From Perca fluviatilis (taxonomy: Eukaryota; Chordata; Actinopteri; Perciformes; Percidae), in contig NC_053118.1 in NCBI RefSeq assembly GCF_010015445.1, positions 21,255,937 through 21,319,936 of the forward strand: 64,000 nucleotides of DNA, given 5' to 3'. The notes below the pieces were generated by a model. The model had not been told where the DNA came from. It saw only the letters and a list, made by a program, of their open reading frames with translations, and searched no databases. The position numbers were made by a program, and so were the translations under genes. Of the stretch, positions 1 to 37,200 are shown piece after piece (positions within the stretch are counted from its first letter, which is position 1; every line of letters begins with the position of its first letter).

Positions 1-208
1 GTCCCCCGCCATCGCTTTCTTGCTCTCCGTCGGGCCAGGGGTACACTTCCGGGACAGTGAATACTTCCGGAGCATGATCAGCTCTGAACGAATGTAGGTT
101 TATATTATATTATTTATATTATATCATATTTATTCCCACACTCCATAAAGATTTCGGCCTTTGTGTATTTTTGTTGTTGTTGTTTTTATGACACAACACA
201 ACACTATA

Positions 209-275
<67 letters not shown>

Positions 276-1015
276 TTGTGTTGTTTTGTCATATAAAAAA
301 ATATATATATATATGTTGTTGTGTTGTCATATAAAAAACAACAACAACAAAAAAAACCAAAGGCCGAAACCTTTATGGAGTGTGTGGGAATAAATATAGT
401 CTTCTTACAATGTTTCATTTTAGTTGATCATTAATTCGTACATGTGTTAAATTAGGCTAAATTAGGTACATTTGCGTAACAACAGGAAATCATAGTAGAA
501 TAAATTATTGAATGATCTTCAATATGGAGCCCGTGGTTAAACTTCTTCATATTTTGTAAGCTGATTATTCAAGTAAACCATTTTAAATTGTTGATACCTG
601 CCGGGTCTAGTAAATTGTTATACAAAGAAATACACAGTATAATACAATATTAATTTCTAAACAGAAATGTACAGATATTTCTTTCCTCCGTGGTCTGCCA
701 CGTACCTGAAGGAGGGAGGGGCAGGTAGAGAGTCACGTGGTCACACAGGTACATGCACTACAAAAACGGGGAATGTGCAGCCATTATTACTCCGCGATGG
801 TGACTGCGGGAGGTTTTACGTAAAATTTAACAGGCGACGAAACTTGGATTTACGGACCTCACCTTTAGCCTACGCCCAGGTGTCAAAGTACAGGTGTTTA
901 TATCTCGGCTCCTGCCTGTGATATCCTCTCCGGCGTATCTTCAATTGCTGTCCTTTACTTTTGTGCAGTATTAGATTAGTTTTTTGTTTTTTTTTGTAGC
1001 TGTGTTTGTGTTCAG
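1..1015. other. Upstream region of esrp1, no coding gene seen
   Basis: I see no supportable gene here; short open frames are low complexity. The region holds the foldback described separately (about 126-397) and AT-rich DNA. Bases 970-1015 have a T-rich tract, then TAG and CAG directly before the esrp1 start codon. This looks like a splice acceptor, so a non-coding first exon upstream is likely. The promoter was not located. Confidence 0.5.
126..397. repeat. TA-rich foldback (long inverted repeat), possible MITE
   Basis: The left arm (about 126-212) and right arm (about 315-397) are near-perfect reverse complements. Both carry TATTCCCACACTCCATAAAG-like and CGGCCTTTG-like segments, a (GTT)n/(AAC)n stretch and a TGACACAACA-like stretch, with a small indel in each. 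The centre is a (TA)n tract of about 60 bp (213-272) plus a shorter one. The DNA would fold into a long hairpin. It could be a non-autonomous foldback/MITE or a local inverted duplication grown around a TA repeat. No target-site duplication was identified. Confidence 0.7.
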
Positions 1016-11649
<10,634 letters not shown>

Positions 11650-12901
11650 GGTCACAGATATACAAAGGTCATGTATATGTCATGTAATGTATATTAGGTT
11701 TTTAAAAATAGTCTTTTAGATTTGTTATTTATATCTTTAAGAACAGAAATTTATGTATTTTATACCAAAATCATTGTGGCCTTAGCCAAAAATAGCAGTT
11801 TTTGTCTTATATTGCACAGTATGTATTTCAAAAGCTTTATAGAGATTTTTTTTTTACATGTTATGATATTATAATCATGATGATATATTTGCTAGCCACA
11901 CTAGAGAAGAATGACCAAGTAGCAACCAAGCTAAATTTTTTCGTAAGCTTTTCTGTGAAGAGTGAAAGTGTGTGAGTGTGTTTTAGTGTGAAAGAGATGA
12001 AAATGAGTATTTTGCATGGCTATGTTGAAACGTCTCAATACTCAATCTGTTTATGCAATGCATTTGTATGTTTGTTATGTTTATATACATTTGATACAGT
12101 ACACAGTGACTGTATTGGAAGCTTTAGTGCATGAAGAAGTTAGTAGTACAACTTTAAGATGTTTACATAATGCCAAATATCAATGCACTGCTAATCAATA
12201 CGACTACTAATGAATATAATAGCAGTATCTTGAATAATAACATGTTACACTGTGAGTTTGTCAAATAGTCTGATTCTTGCATCAGGCTTCACTTACAAAA
12301 GTATCTCACGCAAATCTCACACTCATTAGCCCCATTAGCCTTACCTTCATATGTACCCTATATGGATCTGTTTCCATGTTGTGTAATGCCAATGTTGTCT
12401 TGCCCTTTGTTTTGGACTCAAATTTGAACAGGACAGTCCCAGTTCTCTGTAACCTAACTACAGGGTTGCATTCTTCAAGAGGACCTACAGTATGTGGCAA
12501 GCTCTCTTACTGAGTGAATCCCAGGAGCCAGAGGTGGTTTCTGACAAAATTGTATTACATTTTTTACTCCAGATACGACCACAAAGATGTATCAGTCCAT
12601 CACACTTTCCTTGTCTTCTTTCCACCATCCACGCTGATGTCAGGGGAAGCAATGCAGCAAACGTGTTTTCCCTGCAGAAATCCCTTTCGATATTTCTCTT
12701 TTTAACTACATCATTTGGAGAGTGGATGGAAAGTTGAGAAGGAAAGGAAATGAAGGACACCTCTGCCATGTATCTTGTGAATTTAATTGTGCCCTGCAAA
12801 GTTGCTGTTTGAGCTTTATGTTGCTGCACACACTTCCTACAGTGGGAGTCTAAACTCCTGCTCAGGACATCCTGCTGTGGCAATGCTGAAACAACAATAA
12901 A
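11650..12901 (+). other. Probable 3' UTR of esrp1 with polyadenylation signal
   Basis: AT-rich sequence follows the distal stop codon. The canonical AATAAA at 12896-12901 is the best candidate polyA signal. Open frames here on either strand lack family resemblance. Confidence 0.5.
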
Positions 12902-14030
12902 CATAACATGTGAAGTCTGTCGGCTTTCAGGTGTTTAATTTCGCTATTTGCCTTCACTCCACTTTGCTCTGAGCACAAACACACAGGAGGAGTTGTCTGA
13001 TGACAGAATATGGCTGGAGGCATAACTGTGGGAACTCCCTCACTGTCCTTAGTTATACCTCTGTTTCCCACATACACAAACACATGCTATGGCAAGGGAA
13101 CTATTGTCACTCGGACACACTAAACACATTATCCCAGAGAATGGTCCTCTTTTTACAGAGTGGAAAAGTGAAGAATGGAGAGTGCAGGAAGGGGGAAGAG
13201 AGAAAGAAGGCACACAAAACCATGTCAGACCCCCTCAGGGTGGATTTGTCATTGTGTAATACAATCTTGTGCACCCCACCCAACTTGATCCCTTTTAAAC
13301 ACTCACTCATTCTCACACTCACAAAAACCACTGCCAAAAACACAGCATAGCAACACCATTAGTATATATGCAACAAAGCCCAAAATACTTTTTGTTCTCT
13401 TTAACTTTTACCACCTCATTGGCAGCTTAGTGGGACATATGTCTAATCCACTGTAGGATACATCCAGTGTGATTACACCACAAGTTATTTCATAATTTGT
13501 CAAAAAAAAAACATCCTGACTGAGTTTAAAATGTTTGTTTAGTTTACAATTACATTAAAAGTAAATTAAAGTAATCATATCTGTGATTAAGTATAATCCA
13601 AAAGATATTAGGGACTGTTTGAAAATTATACATAAAGAGGATTATGTATTTCTTTTCTTCTTTTTACCGATTTTCTTTTTTTTGGGGAGAGCAGTGGAGG
13701 GTCTTTAATTCTTCAGTTTCCCCAGGTTTTAAAGTAATTTCATAATTTTCTTGCATGATTTACTGGAAAAAAAATACAAGACAGTTACATCAAAAAACTT
13801 AAGCCAAAAACATGCCTTTTTAGGGTGCTATGGATTATGAAGGTGCATTTTGCCATATGCAGAGAAGAAGGCTTTATTGTCTCGTTGCTAATAGGACCAG
13901 TATGTCATGTTTTAACAAGATACTTAATGTGATCTTTATAGTTAGTAGGGAAGACATTATCTCTCTGAAGAGTGCGCCATTGTTTTCCACTAGCCAATAG
14001 TCACCTTCACTTTATTGAATTCCCACTGCG

Positions 14031-14129
14031 ATACATCAACCAATGTGTCCCTGAGCAAGACACTTAAACCATAGTTGCTATGGATAAAAAGCGACAGCTA
14101 AATTACATGTAATGTAATGTAATGTAATG
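14031..14129 (+). mobile_element. 3' tail of an L2-clade LINE or LINE-dependent SINE
   Basis: The sequence contains the fish motif CCTGAGCAAGACACTTAA, a GGATAAAAAGCGACAGCTAA-like stem region and a terminal (TGTAA)n repeat at about 14106-14129. This is the conserved tail shared by eel UnaL2-type LINEs and the SINEs they mobilise. The upstream part was not recognised, so this is probably a 5'-truncated copy. Confidence 0.6.
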
Positions 14130-15305
14130 TGTGGTGTTAAACACAACCTAATTTTTAATGTGATGATGTGAAAATATTAGTTCTGCAGCCCCATAGCTGC
14201 CATCTGAGTTCCTTTCACTTATTCAGTGCCAGTGTTAATACATGTTAATTTACTGGCTCTTGGTTTAAGAGGCAGCTTGTATGCTCTATAAACAGGATGC
14301 ACCATATGTTATGTTTACCATAATTATGGCAATTGCTTATTTCACTCCTAATTGGCAATTAGGGCTATGTAAACATTTTTGTTCCATTAACATTTTGAAA
14401 TTAGGGTTGAGTGGAAAAATTAGAGAGGAGGATTTTTCAGATGCAAAGCAAATACAGAAGTAATATCCCGGGGGAGGGTCAAACATTACATAAAGCAAGA
14501 TATGATTGGCTACGCTTTGAAAGTCTTGTTTGTTGGCTCACCCACATAATTGTGTCCAGGTCCACAATAACTCTGGCAGATACATTTGCGGCACATTCCT
14601 CAATTCATACCAGAGCTTCTGCGCTGCACCTTGCCTTGAAGATTATCTAACTAAGGTTCTCTGAGGGACAGAACAGAGGTAAAATTACAGGCTGACTCAC
14701 TTTATTGTTCTTGATAGGTGTGTAGAAGCAGATAAAGGAGTAATATCCTTTATAACAACATTCCGTCACAGGGTGGGTGAGACCTACATACACACTTACC
14801 GCACAGGCACGCAGGGTGAGGCTGATCCACATTCCCATGTCAGTGCAGAGACCAAAGATGCTGCTACAGAGTTGTCAAACTGATGATGTGGCCTTTATTA
14901 AGATCCAACCATGGGCAGGAATAACACAATCAATACATACAATACAGCAGCAGATCATCAGATGTGGTTGTGACAAAACAAGGGCTGAAATAAAGTTATA
15001 AGCAGGGTTATGCTACAATAGATAATGCCTTCTGAGATCTGTTTTGCATTTTGACCTGTGAGGAAAACTGCAATGTAAAAAAATAGCAAAGTGATCCACA
15101 ATCTGTTCCTCATGACAACCTGTAACAAAGGATCAATTTGTCTCCTTCTAGTGGGTAGACTAAGACTGCAGCTACACAGTCTCGCAGTACAATCCAGTCT
15201 CAACATCTTCTACAACAGGATTCAATTCACTTTAAAATTCACTCTGTGCAGAGAGTTTCTTAAAACTCAAATGCAGCAAATGTTTTGGCATCTTAAAAAT
15301 GGATG

Positions 15306-15339
<34 letters not shown>

Positions 15340-15625
15340 TATATATATACATATATTTACAATTGCTTGCTCTGTTACCAGCATATTAATTACAATGTCT
15401 ATTCACATTTTGAAAAAACTGACTTGAAAGTGAATTGACATGTAGATATCAACGCTTCAACAGTTGCTGTCTGAAATTCAGTTTAGGCATCAACATGGAG
15501 GGACAGTGTTTATGAGTTGATGGCATGAAAGGTAAACATAACCCCAAAGCAAATCAGATAAATATTTCATCATGTAACATATTTATCATGCAGGCAGCAC
15601 CAGTCACATCTGTAGCTTGTCTGTA

Positions 15626-15626
<1 letters not shown>

Positions 15627-15707
<81 letters not shown>

Positions 15708-15989
15708 CAGTAAGATGGAGAAAGTGTGTGACAACACAGTGATCAGACTCACAGGGTTGCCATGGCAGTCTTCTGACCAGGACATATCTCGATTCTCCAG
15801 AGGACTCAACATTGCTAAGTATGTTGTAGCTATAGTAACGGCACTTTCATTTATGAAGGATTTGTATCGATCAGTTAACATGATGTATGCTGAAACCTGC
15901 TGTTGACATCAGGTTTAACATCCTCTACAACGCGCTGCATGTTGTGTTGTATAGAGGAGGAGCTGCATTGTGTCGCATTGTGTCTTAAT
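15627..15989 (+). pseudogene. Displaced copy of esrp1 exon 7, intron 7 and start of exon 8
   Basis: A (TG)n tract (15627-15705) followed by TAGCAGTAAGATGGAG repeats the exon 7 acceptor at 3957. About 275 bp then match 3957-4232 with roughly a dozen substitutions. The match covers exon 7, the whole short intron and the first bases of exon 8. Changes alter conserved RRM1 residues (RARG becomes RLTG, ARFFRG becomes SRFSRG). A 10-bp tandem duplication (GCATTGTGTC) lies near the end, and the copy runs into another (TG)n. It lies beyond the gene's polyA signal with no companion exons, so it is almost certainly non-functional. Confidence 0.9.
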
Positions 15990-15993
15990 GTGT

Positions 15994-15996
<3 letters not shown>

Positions 15997-16058
<62 letters not shown>
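15997..16058 (+). repeat. (TG)n microsatellite at the 3' edge of the esrp1 exon copy
   Basis: An uninterrupted TG repeat begins just after the point where similarity to esrp1 exon 8 stops. With the tract at 15627-15705 it brackets the duplicated segment. Confidence 0.85.
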
Positions 16059-16061
<3 letters not shown>

Positions 16062-16249
16062 ACAGTTTCAGTTTGAATATAAAGAACCATCCTCCTAAAA
16101 TAACAATCAAGCAAATATAACAATTTCCTTTATGCAAATATATATTTATAACTGCTGAACGTATTAATGCAAATATACAAATGTTGATTGCAGCCGACGA
16201 CTCTGGGTCCTCTGTTCTCCCTTTGTCACAGGGGTCAAGGGTCAAGGTC

Positions 16250-31774
<15,525 letters not shown>

Positions 31775-32250
31775 CTTCCTGATCCACAATGTGAGGAGGT
31801 CCGTGTTGTGTCTGTGGAAACTGTTCCACGCAACAGTAGACAAAGCCGGGATCCTGCTTCTGCCGTCGCCTCCTCCTCGTCCTCCCTGGGGCGAGGAGTC
31901 ACCTAACAGGCACGGAGGAGACTTCAGGGCTGCCGATCAGTCCTCAGGCTGGATGTCGGCAGCAGCGGGGGGACTTCAGCCGCATACTAATGAAACTAAC
32001 ACAGATCGACCACCGAGACGCCAACCAGTTGATTTTCAGTCATTCGGCCCGGTGTGAACGACAGGACTCTCTCACGGAAATACAAGCCGCCCTCCTCCTC
32101 CTCCTGTCCTGTCCTCTCCCGTGCACCTGCCTCCTGCTTTGCTCGCTGTTGCGCACCGACTCTAAAATTCCGGAGAAATCCGTCCGACGCTCCGCAGTGG
32201 GAGTCACACGGGGCCGGGGAGGGGGGAGGAAAGTAGCCTATTCTCACCTC

Positions 32251-34295
32251 TAAACCGGACCCGGTGATTGTTGTCGATTATTCCCACACGGCGAACCGAA
32301 ACTAGTCTACCTCCCAGGTAAAAGTCAACCAACGAAACTGGACACACAGTGTGATCTGCGCCTGCGTAAAAACACAGTGCAGAACAAACTTCTGTTCCTC
32401 CCTAGTGGTTGACCCATCAGTGCAGGTGAACCAGCGCCACCTGTCTGTCACGGGTCCGCCTGGCGAGGGAATAGCAGGTCAATAGTGGTCCCCAAGGTGG
32501 GGTCCAAGGTGCTTCAAGGGTCGTTAAAGGAGTTGCAGGAGGCCCCCAACATAATGAGCATGATTTATGTCACTCTTATCATGGCCATACCCAGGACTGT
32601 AGAAATACTGAGATCATGAGTCCAAGTCATAACAGAACACCCTCATGATGAATTTTCTTATTTGTTTGGATTTTCTTTTTATAAATATTTATTAAGTTAT
32701 CTATTCAGATATATTTTCAGTATAATATTTACCATCGTGAATGATCTCGGCACACTGCCATGAATACAAATCTGGATAAAACAATATTATTTTTCTTTGG
32801 GTTAAAAATAGTCAAATTTAATGTATTGCATCTAGAAATATTGGACTCAGCATGTATTTTTATGACTTTGTGACATTTTGTTCATTTTGAAATATAAAGT
32901 CAGTACCTGTAAATCGAAAGAAAAAGAAAAAATAATACAGCATATTCCCAAACATATAACTTCCCAAATGTCCCATCCCTCTACAAACAGAAACAAATGG
33001 GGTCAACCCAATTAAGTGGCATTCTAGAAATAAAGAGAATAAGAAACTATAAAGAAAAGCATAACTCTCCCATTGGAGACCCTCCTCTACAGTAGAAACT
33101 CTCAGAATGCATCTTTTGGACAAAGCATCTTACAGTTGTAGGTTTTTGTGCATGTTGGTTCTGGACATGGTTAATATAATTTATGAGTGAAATTATGATA
33201 TTTTGCATCATTCTCTAACATATTTTAGTGGGTACTTTGGACTACCATACCAATTCTTAATGGCTGCGATATATTGTATGAAAAAGAACAAGAGAATAAG
33301 GACTGCAGAAACATAACACCATGAATTACACATTATCATTAAAGAATATCAGAAACCTGCAGAGATACTCAACTTCTCACAGCCGGCATTACATTTTGTT
33401 AGTGTCTTTTTTTTAAACAATATTTTGCCCTAACCAGACACAGTTTGGGCTGATTTGTGATGCTGAGATAGTTTCACTGATATGATGCCAGCTTTAGAGA
33501 CATTCAGCTGAAGATTAAATAATCAAACTCCTCATTTTGCAAAAGAAGTGTGAAAAAGGCGTGTATAAAACACAATAATAAGAGCCTTAAGAGAATCTCA
33601 ACATAAAGTGACATATCTTTATTTAATGTTCTAATTTGTGACGTTCACTGTCAAAAGAAATGACAATGCAGACACATGAGTATAAATCAGTGTTTATTAG
33701 TGTCTTAATAATTTAAGAGTGTTTGAACAGTGGGGTTTGGTGCTCCTCTGGCGGACGCTGTGCGGTGTTGCACCACCATGACCTTACAGTATATGCTGTA
33801 GTGATCTAAAGCCTGCTCTGCATGCTCTTTGTGTTTGGACACACAGACAAACTACAGATTATAACGATCCTGGTCTGCCTCTGCCGCTCCGTTCGACCGA
33901 TCGACTGGAAGGCATCAGTCTAAGGCACACATAGCTTAATAAGTAGAGGCAACACTCCTGAGTGGCCTCTTGGACAGAAATCAGCAGCTCACATCAGTTT
34001 TACATTAGTCTCTATGGAGACCACAGCCTCTACAAGCGTACAAGCAAATCAGCAAACACTAAGGCCGACTAGGTGTAAGATTCATACTCTCACATTGAAT
34101 CTAGGCTACGCAGATCACAGACAGCTGTGATCTGAAGCTGGTTATACTCTCATTATCCAGTCTGTGTACCAGTCCCACGGGCGGTGACAGAGGTTAATCT
34201 GTTATAGCACTGTAAGTCCCTCTGTGGCAGTCGCCTACAATGAGATGAGGCTGAAATGGTAAATGTGTCTGTTCTGGTCCTGTTGCTGATTTGGG
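32251..34295. other. Intergenic DNA plus probable ptpn3 3' UTR
   Basis: AT-rich, with no gene seen between the epb41l4b promoter and the ptpn3 stop. On the minus strand, AATAAA signals (TTTATT on +) at 33618-33623 and 33693-33698 are candidate ptpn3 polyA signals. The 3' UTR would then run from 34295 down to about 33.7 kb. Confidence 0.45.
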
Positions 34296-37200
34296 CTACG
34301 ATGCTGTAGCTCCCTCCTGTTTCTCTTTGTAGACTTGCAGAATGGCCTCACACACAAACTGGAACTGACACTGAAACATACGCAAATGGCCAGTTGCTGC
34401 CGCATTTTGTAATGAGTCGAAACACTTCAGCATTTTCTCTCCTGAAGTTTAACCTGCTTTTCAGAAGTGCTGTGGAATGCACCGTCAATTAATCGACCTA
34501 CCGTGCGCCTGCAAAACAAAAAGCTCGAAAGTTCTTTCCTTTCAGCGGCGTTCCACGTACAAAATCAGCCGCTGTCGCATTTGATGCACGTTCTATTTCA
34601 AAGTATGTCGCATTGATGGCTGCTTAAGCGAAATTTGTCCCTAACGCAGCCTTTGCCGTAAAGCTGGAGTGCATTGATTTCAAAGTTCAGCACTGGCTGC
34701 CCTGCAGCCGCTGGCGATACGCGTAGCTGAAATTTTTGCTGGCATGCCACATGCCCCGCGTCACAGCGATATGCTTTAGGCGTATGGTAAAGCGATTGGA
34801 ACAGAGTATGGTCTGCGCCGAAGCAGAAATAAGCAAAGTCCTTTGCGAGCCAAATGAGCGTTGAGGCTATAGCTTCTGAGTCGGAATGATTGAAGTTTTA
34901 AGGAGAATGGATAACGGTAAACTAAAGTCCGGCGCTGGTACCGAAAATGCGCTGTGGTCCATTTACGGTACCGAGGGTAAATAAGCTTCAGGGACGCCGC
35001 GGTCGGTAATTGTCCCGGGTTATTGCAACCCGGCGTACTTCTGCGTAGCAACTAATCCATACAGCCGAAATGTAAACCCATGAAAGGTGCTGAGAAAAAG
35101 GTCAGGAGGATAACTAAAGTCAATGAAATCTCTGTACAAAATTATTTCATGGCAAATCACTGAATAGTTGTTGAGAAATTTCAGTCCGAACCAAAATGGT
35201 GGACTGACCAACCAACATTGCCATCTATACAGCCACGCTGCTAGAATTGCTAAAAATAAAAAACTCCATCTGCTGAGGAAGATTGTGTGATATGATCGAA
35301 AGCTCCAGACCAGCTACTGAGTGGACCTTGTACTGAGACTGCTTTGTCAACTGTGCATTTGTGACCTGTTTTTATTCATAGAATAATGCCAGCCATATCC
35401 TTTAACATATGGCTCATTAACATGAAGGTTTGTCCTCATGTATGACTGTACATATTTTCCACCACTGTCCCGGACACAAACATATGAGGGAAACCTGAGG
35501 AAGCGTTCCATCAGCACTAAAACATCAGACAGAAGAAGCCTCAGGGACTGAATCGCCTTTCAAAATAAGGGTGATAGTGGCCTAGAAGCAGGCTTGTGAC
35601 TGGAGGGCTGCCATATTCCCAGCACTACCTCCTATCAAAGCAATGAGTAACACTTTCCTCTCCCTCGACAAATGCTGCTGAGGTGCCACAGAGCACGGCT
35701 TCCAACCTCAGTTTGCCTGCTCTCGCTCATCAGCCATCAGTATAAAACTGTGGCAGCCACGTTAATTCTGATAATTAATGAAGGTTAAAGATGACAGGAC
35801 CCTCACAGATGTCAAAAACAGGGACACTGGCCTTTAAAAAGTAATTATTGGCACAGTGATGAGAAGTCTCCTCTCACTTTCTTTAGTTGCTATTTGTAGA
35901 GAACCGTTAAGCATTCCAAATTTATTTCTACCAAAAGCTTTAACTCAGGGTGGCCTCTAGCTCACCCAGTAAGAGCGCTCGCCCCATGTAGGCTGAGTCC
36001 TTTGCAGCGGCCTGGGTTCGAATCCGACCTGCGGCCCTTTGCTGCATGTCATCCCCCATCTCTCTCCCCCTTTCATGTCTATCCACTGTCACTATAATAA
36101 AAGGGAAAAGACCCAAAAAATAATCTTAAAAAAAAAAAAAAAAAGCTTTAACTCTATTAAACCAAATTTCTGACATTTCAAACCCTAATGTTCTCTTTGC
36201 ACATCCCAACTTATACCAAGCCTTTCACCTGACAGATGTTCCTATAAAACAAATTAAAACAAGCCGCAAGTTTGACAAGTTTTAGACTACATGTAGAAGA
36301 CAAATCAGCTTGATCTTATGATAATAAACAGTTCCGAGAAAATACAGACAATGAATATTGAGGAAAGCTTCAAATTCTCTAAAGCAACAGGTTATCATAA
36401 TGCCACGAATTAAAATAAGGAACTTAATAAAGGAGAGAAAAATCCCCTGGCCCCCCCCCCCCCCCCCTTTTTTTGTGTCCCGGCCTCTTCCCTCTTCCCC
36501 CCCCCCCCCCCTCCCTTTTTTTGGCCTCTCCCCCCCCCCCCCCCCCCCCCCCCCCCCATCCAACAGAGTGAGTGCCGTTTCCATGGTGATAAGAACACCT
36601 GTCCGTCCAATCCCAGCACTGAAAATCAAAACAAACACAGCATTAAGTGGATTTTAAAGCCGTACATGCCGGCAGTGTTCAATTAGAGTATACACAGTGT
36701 GTGTGTGTGTGTGTGTGTTACCTGCAGTGTACCATTAGTGGCTCTTCACCTCTCCTCCTCTCCCTGACTGAGCTGATGAACAGCAGGAAGTCTGAAGGGT
36801 CATCGGGTACACCGTGGTCGGGCCACGCGACATACTGCAGGTGTGTGACTGCACGTTCCTCACCCCGCTAAAACACACACACACACACAAAAAAGGCAGT
36901 TAATCAGAGAGAATTTAAGTATTTCATAACCTGTGTATTTATATACCCACATGAGACTTAACTCTTCAGCCCTACAGACTCAAACACTCTGACAACATTC
37001 AGCATGTAAGAAAACAAAAGGGTGTAGTGGAAAAACCGAGCAGGTGAGGAGAAAAAACCTGCACGTGACCAGTAGGAACACTGAGAATAGGAAGTGAAGA
37101 GGGACACGGTAAAAAGAAAACAGGCGGAGAATAAAATGGCTGAGTTTAGAGTTTAAAATGATCATGTGGCCTGTGAGTCCATGCAGGGATTAACTCGCTC

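Larger units (their letters stand above)
12902..16249. other. Convergent intergenic region between esrp1 and epb41l4b
   Basis: No intact gene was seen. The region holds an L2/SINE-type tail (about 14031-14129), a TA/CA tract near 15307-15355, the displaced esrp1 exon copy (15627-15989) and flanking TG repeats. The rest is AT-rich with no recognisable structure. Confidence 0.6.

Noticed and set aside
12485..12904. 139-codon minus-strand open frame
   Set aside because: It lies in the esrp1 3' UTR and has no recognisable domain or splice-linked partner exons.
34776..35051. 91-codon minus-strand frame in the CpG-rich block as a gene
   Set aside because: Arg/Leu/Tyr-rich with no family resemblance, no splice context and no promoter. 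Reported only as a compositional anomaly.
35947..36030. A functional tRNA gene on the basis of A and B boxes
   Set aside because: The cloverleaf does not close properly, and poly-A and target-site duplications show that it is a SINE. The same reasoning applies to 19394-19690.
36282..36638. 118-codon minus-strand frame beginning before the PTP signature
   Set aside because: Only the part equivalent to the ptpn3 exon is real; the rest is poly-G translation and intron.
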